Of a DNA stretch of 34,543 bases, positions 31,498 through 34,543 are shown piece by piece; the first letter of the stretch is position 1; every line of letters starts with the position of its first letter. Origin of the DNA: Chloroflexota bacterium (GTDB lineage: Bacteria > Chloroflexota > Anaerolineae > Aggregatilineales > Phototrophicaceae). The position numbers were made by a program, and so were the translations under genes. The stretch is taken from contig JAPPMO010000074.1 of the NCBI GenBank assembly GCA_028873975.1, positions 1-34,543 of the forward strand. Reading direction: 5' to 3'. Under the pieces are notes generated by a model, which did not search any database, was not told the DNA's origin, and saw nothing but the letters and a program-made list of their open reading frames with translations.

Positions 31498-32307
31498 CTA
31501 AACCGAACGCGCCAACTCATACAGCCTCGGGACTTGCGCGGCGATGACATCGGCGTCGCTGCGCCAGGCGAAGCGCTCGCCGACCCCGCCGTATTCGAAT
31601 GCCATGGTCTCCGGTTCGCGCCAATGGCCGTCGCGAATCCGCCCTATTACCCATTCGGCTATGGACCAATCATCGTCGGTCATGGCGAAGTGATCTTCGC
31701 GCAGGCCGAACTCGTTCTTGTACGGCAAGATGCCGACCAGGTGCAATTCGCGCAAGGCGGCGACGGGCATGGCATTGAGATAGGCATGCACATCACGCCG
31801 ATCTGTGCCCTCGCAGGAGCGGATCGCGTGGGCGACATCCAGAAGCAAGCCACAGCCGCTGCGGCGGACAATTTCGCTGACCACGGCCGGATCAACCACC
31901 TCCGCCAGCAGGCCGGCGTCCCAATCCGTCATCGGATATGGCGGGTTTTCGACAACCACGTTTTCGTTGCCGAAGCGTCGCCCCAGCCGATCGACCCATG
32001 CTATCGCTTTCCCGATCACGGCTTCCGGCGTCACGGGCGCGCCGGCAAAGTCGCTAGCCGAGACGGCGAGATGCGTATTGACGACGAGGGTATCTGTGTC
32101 GTCCAGCCAGTTTTGCAGGACGGCTGGATCCTGTTCCTTGGCATAAGGTCCGCCGGCGATATTATCGAAATGGACGTAGGCGCCGGGCCCCAGCCGCATT
32201 TGAAGCCGCAGTTCGTCCCAGGGCGGGAACTTGAACAGATCGACCTGAATGCGATTGTCTTGCCATAGCTGCAAGGCTTCCGGCGAATAGTTGATGGCGA
32301 ACCTCAT
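31498..32307 (-). CDS. TIM-barrel protein of the DUF692 (MNIO) / xylose-isomerase-like superfamily
   Basis: 269 residues. Barrel-strand motifs with probable metal ligands occur in order: YVHFDNIAGG, VVNTHLA, NVVVENPPY (Glu-Asn), LLLDVAHA (Asp and His), ELHLVGI (His) and a final FEYGG (Glu). This pattern resembles DUF692 proteins, which include multinuclear non-heme iron oxidases that modify peptides, but also sugar-phosphate isomerases of the same fold. I cannot separate the two safely. ATG 32307 has a perfect AGGAGGAAGG ribosome site. No candidate precursor peptide or partner protein lies next to it. It is divergent from the histidine phosphatase gene, 132 bases away. Confidence 0.65.
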   Translation of the reverse strand: MRFAINYSPEALQLWQDNRIQVDLFKFPPWDELRLQMRLGPGAYVHFDNIAGGPYAKEQDPAVLQNWLDDTDTLVVNTHLAVSASDFAGAPVTPEAVIGKAIAWVDRLGRRFGNENVVVENPPYPMTDWDAGLLAEVVDPAVVSEIVRRSGCGLLLDVAHAIRSCEGTDRRDVHAYLNAMPVAALRELHLVGILPYKNEFGLREDHFAMTDDDWSIAEWVIGRIRDGHWREPETMAFEYGGVGERFAWRSDADVIAAQVPRLYELARSV

Positions 32308-32439
32308 GCCTTCCTCCTGGTCAATCTTTCGACAGCCAATCATACACGCCGGGCTGAGCGATTCCGCAGCTTGGCTAGCCGATGCGCGCGCGACTATGTT
32401 ATGATGTTAGGGGTGTATCGGCGCTCTTGGCGGGACTTG

Positions 32440-33075
32440 ATGACGACCTTTCTTCTGATACGACATGCGGTCAATGATTATGTGAAAACCGGCAAACTGG
32501 CGGGCAGGATGGCGGGCATTCACCTCAACGAAGAGGGAGTAGCGCAGGCGCGCGCGCTCGGGGGACGCCTGGCAGCGGCGCCGCTCGACCATATCTACGC
32601 CAGCCCGATGGAGCGCACCATGGAAACCGCCTGCGCCCTGGCCGCGCATCACCCGAACTTGACGGTGGAGGCGCTGACAAGCATCAGCGAGGTCAACTAC
32701 GGCGATTGGCAAGGCAAGGCGATCAGCGATTTGCAGCGGCGCAAGATGTGGAATGTGGTGCAGGAATACCCGTCTCGCGCGCGCTTTCCCGGCGGCGAAA
32801 CCATGCGCGGCGTACAGATGCGCATGGTCAATGCTATCGAAGCCTTGGCGCCAAAGCATCCGGATCAAATGATCGCCCTGGTATGCCATGCTGATCTGAT
32901 CAAGATGGCGCTGGCGCATTACCTGGGCATGCACCTCGATGTCTTCCAGCGCATCGTCATTTCGCCGGCGTCGATCAGCACCTTGCACTTGGGGCATAGC
33001 CGTCCCTTTGTCTTGGGCATGAATGATATCGCGCATGTCCTGGAATTAAAGACGAAGGCCCGCAAAGAGTCGTAG
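32440..33075 (+). CDS. Histidine phosphatase family protein (MSMEG_4193-like putative phosphomutase)
   Basis: 211 residues. The phosphohistidine motif is RHA (8-10, His9; usually RHG). R59 in SPMERT, E84 in EVNYGDW and the second catalytic His in VCHADLIK complete the branch-1 histidine phosphatase site. The sequence through GDWQGK, WNVVQEYPSRARFPGGE is that of the MSMEG_4193 subgroup, which is typically encoded beside a DUF3090 protein, exactly as here. Its substrate is not known to me. ATG 32440 is preferred because it begins at MTTFLLIRHA; in-frame ATGs at 32401 and 32404 would add 12-13 unlikely residues. A TTGGCT/TATGTT pair (32371-32400) may be its promoter. Confidence 0.9.
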   Translation: MTTFLLIRHAVNDYVKTGKLAGRMAGIHLNEEGVAQARALGGRLAAAPLDHIYASPMERTMETACALAAHHPNLTVEALTSISEVNYGDWQGKAISDLQRRKMWNVVQEYPSRARFPGGETMRGVQMRMVNAIEALAPKHPDQMIALVCHADLIKMALAHYLGMHLDVFQRIVISPASISTLHLGHSRPFVLGMNDIAHVLELKTKARKES

Positions 33076-33153
33076 CCGCTCGGCGCCTAATCGGCGAAAA
33101 GGCGCGCCGCGCTCGTGCGAAATAACCAGCCGTCTCCTTGCAAGAACAAGGAG
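33072..33153. repeat. Palindromic element of the GCCGCTCGGCG family, copy 4 (partial)
   Basis: TAGCCGCTCGGCGC and CGGCGAA match the 16247 copy in the same orientation. A hairpin CTCCTTG/CAAGGAG (33134-33153) follows, and its second arm plus GTTT recalls the AAGGAGGTTT segment at 23853. It separates the phosphatase and DUF3090 genes and could modulate transcription between them. Confidence 0.45.
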
Positions 33154-33187
33154 GTTTGCAAAGAAGACATAGGTTGTGGGAGCTGTC

Positions 33188-33739
33188 ATGTCAAATGTGA
33201 TTGAACTCAACCCGGTCGATTTTGTGACCGTCGGCGCCATTGGGCCCAAGGGCAGACGCACCTTCCATCTGCAAGCCGGGCAAGACCGCCGCATCGTCTC
33301 CTTCACTATCGAAAAGGAACAAGCGCAGGCGCTTTCCTCAGCCATCGCCGAATTGCTGGCTGATATAGACGACCGCGACAATACCAAAACAGAAGCCGAT
33401 TTCAGCGAGCTGGATATGGAATTGCGCGAACCCATCGAACCGCTATTCCGCATTGCGCAGATGGGGCTGGCATACGAGGCGCACAATAACAAGATCATCT
33501 TGATCGCGCAGGAATATGTGCCGCAGAGCGAAAATGAGTTTGACGAGGACCTCGACGACGATGACGAAGAGGCGGTCGATTTCAGCATATTTGAAGGCGG
33601 ACCCGGCGACCCGCAAGTGGTGCGCATGTGGTGCAGCCGCGAGCAAATGCGCGCGCTCAGCCTGCACGCCATGGACACGGTGAAATCGGGCCGTCCTGAC
33701 GCCAAGCAAAACGGCCGCATCATCTTCTATTGGACCTGA
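33188..33739 (+). CDS. DUF3090 family protein
   Basis: 183 residues, cytoplasmic, function unknown. It has the family opening (I-E-L-N-P-V-D-F-V-T-V-G-A-I-G-P-K-G), the RTFHLQAG and IVSFTIEKEQ segments, a LFRIAQMGLAYE strand pair, an acidic insertion (NEFDEDLDDDDEEAVDF, about 114-131) and CSREQMRAL. As I recall the family, many members end in a short cysteine-rich zinc-binding motif. Here the protein stops after GRPDAKQNGRIIF, without any such cysteines. ATG 33188 follows GGGAGC; a few in-frame upstream codons are rejected. It is the regular partner of the preceding phosphatase, though a repeat of about 110 bases lies between them. Confidence 0.85.
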   Translation: MSNVIELNPVDFVTVGAIGPKGRRTFHLQAGQDRRIVSFTIEKEQAQALSSAIAELLADIDDRDNTKTEADFSELDMELREPIEPLFRIAQMGLAYEAHNNKIILIAQEYVPQSENEFDEDLDDDDEEAVDFSIFEGGPGDPQVVRMWCSREQMRALSLHAMDTVKSGRPDAKQNGRIIFYWT

Positions 33740-33812
33740 CGCGGGCTTGCTCAGCCAAGAGCGAAGCAGGAAAGACGATATCCTAAAGATTCAGTCGCAG
33801 CGAGGACGGACC

Positions 33813-34379
33813 ATGGTTACAAATATCCGCCACCTGACAGTTGAAGAATACCTGGCATTTGATGACGCCAGCGAAATCAGAAACGAATACATCGACGGGG
33901 AGCTCATTCCTATGCCGGGTGGATCAAACCATTACAGCGTGATCATCGCCTATGCGATCGTCGCGCTAGCAAATGCCTTAGGCGAAAAAGACTGCATAAT
34001 TCGTTCAAGCGATATGCGTGTTTGCATTGATGAAACGAAATACGTCTATCCTGATGTCAGCGTGGTCTGTGGCGAAGCGATATTTGCGGACGAGAACGAA
34101 ACGATTCTGTTGAATCCAACCGTCGTCGTAGAAGTGACATCGCCCTCATCTATTGAGCGAGATCATGTCGACAAACTGGCTTATTACGGCGCTGTGCCCA
34201 GCATTCAATGCTACCTCATCCTCGATCAGACGCGGGTCTTCGCCGAGTGCTACAGCCGCGCGGAAGACGGCTGGAGCCTGCGGCAGTATGCCAGTTTGGA
34301 TGATGTGATTTCGCTTGACGCGCTGGCTTGCAGCCTGGCGCTGGCGGAGGTCTATCGCCGCATCGTCTTTGAGGATTAG
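33813..34379 (+). CDS. Uma2 family (DUF820) putative endonuclease
   Basis: 188 residues. The opening LTVEEYLAFDDASEIRNEYIDGELIPMPGGSNHYSVI-like segment is diagnostic of Uma2 proteins. The PD-(D/E)XK-type core follows: YPDVSVVC (Asp), VVVEVTSPSS (Glu) and DKLAYY (Lys), then IQCYLILDQ. These proteins are abundant in Cyanobacteria and Chloroflexi and are often near mobile DNA; their role is not established. ATG 33813 is preferred for the GAGGAC ribosome site and the family N-terminus. A repeat copy starts 12 bases after its stop codon. Confidence 0.9.
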   Translation: MVTNIRHLTVEEYLAFDDASEIRNEYIDGELIPMPGGSNHYSVIIAYAIVALANALGEKDCIIRSSDMRVCIDETKYVYPDVSVVCGEAIFADENETILLNPTVVVEVTSPSSIERDHVDKLAYYGAVPSIQCYLILDQTRVFAECYSRAEDGWSLRQYASLDDVISLDALACSLALAEVYRRIVFED

Positions 34380-34390
34380 CCCCACAATCT

Positions 34391-34543
34391 AGGGCAATCG
34401 CATCAAAATGATAGCGGCTGAAATGCTGGGAATCTAAACCAAATATTAACCACAGAGAACACAGAGGGCACAGAGAAAACATAGAATGTTGATCTTCCCC
34501 CGATTTTGTGGACAGTCAAATCGTCCATTACAATCGGTGTAAT
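34391..34543. repeat. MITE-like dispersed element, copy running off the window end
   Basis: It starts AGGGCAATCGCATCAAA (34391-34407) and continues through TTAACCACAGAGAACACAG like the 29502 element, with about 6 differences in 77 bases. The next block is GAGGGCACAGAGAAAAC. No right terminus is seen before the window ends, and sequence after about 34480 no longer matches the other copies. Confidence 0.65.
34506..34534 (+). promoter_or_regulatory. Possible promoter for a gene beyond the window
   Basis: TTGTGG (34506-34511) and TACAAT (34529-34534) are 17 bases apart. It lies past the recognisable part of the repeat, pointing out of the window. Confidence 0.35.

Noticed and set aside
1..34543. 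Possible circular molecule, because the window begins and ends with GTGTAAT
   Set aside because: Seven bases of identity are too few, and nothing else such as an origin or replication gene supports circularity.
8211..34543. CRISPR array
   Set aside because: The repeats are dispersed by kilobases, have inverted ends and are not regularly spaced; no cas gene is present.
1..34543. tRNA or rRNA genes
   Set aside because: No T-arm/CCA-like pattern or rRNA segment was recognised in any intergenic region; a tRNA scan would settle this.

Overview
The window looks like a chromosomal segment of an uncultured bacterium, most likely a member of the Chloroflexota. The pointers are family-level: a transaldolase/glucose-6-phosphate isomerase fusion, a histidine phosphatase paired with a DUF3090 protein, orphan terminase genes, and C/G-rich and CACAGAG-type intergenic repeats. 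This assignment is inference; there is no rRNA or tRNA gene to test it. Genes are GC-rich, with short spacings inside operons and intergenic regions full of dispersed inverted-repeat elements.

Layout. 1-4660 (+): a peptide-type ABC transporter operon (binding protein and two permeases, no ATPases), interrupted between binding protein and permeases by a small cassette carrying a GxxExxY putative nuclease between 31-bp inverted repeats. 4712-8205 (+): an MmeI-type single-chain restriction-modification enzyme followed 11 bases later by an AhpD-like peroxidase-related gene. That gene has an in-frame TGA exactly where the second Cys of CxxCxxxH belongs, and a hairpin at bacterial-SECIS distance downstream; I read it as a selenoprotein. 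8681-10934 (+): an unknown small protein, an AraC/MGMT DNA-repair regulator and a YhhQ-family transporter.

11268-16149 (-): a co-directional block of a membrane-anchored beta-propeller protein, a flavin monooxygenase, a TIR-like membrane protein, a sugar nucleotidyltransferase, a very acidic protein and pdxT. 16374-20531 (-): a small membrane protein, a DtxR-type metal regulator, a metallophosphoesterase and a large secreted protein with a duplicated module and an SH3 domain. 21154-23339 (+): an acetamidase/formamidase and a fibronectin-III-like protein. 23943-25539 (+): an orphan phage terminase small/large subunit pair lying between two ~90-bp direct repeats, with no other phage gene. 25806-28685 (+): the tal-pgi fusion. 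29001-32307 (-): cold-shock protein, polytopic glycosyltransferase-like protein and a TIM-barrel protein. 32440-34379 (+): histidine phosphatase, DUF3090 and a Uma2-family nuclease-like protein.

Recurring theme. At least six intergenic regions hold copies of one MITE-like family of about 260-355 bp. Its termini resemble AGGGCAATCGCATCAAA, with an inner CACAGAG-type block, and both are repeated in inverted orientation at the other end. The same inner block flanks the GxxExxY gene. This suggests, but does not prove, that the nuclease gene is a gene-bearing relative of the non-coding elements. The candidate selenoprotein and the GxxExxY/MITE relationship are the two observations most worth following.
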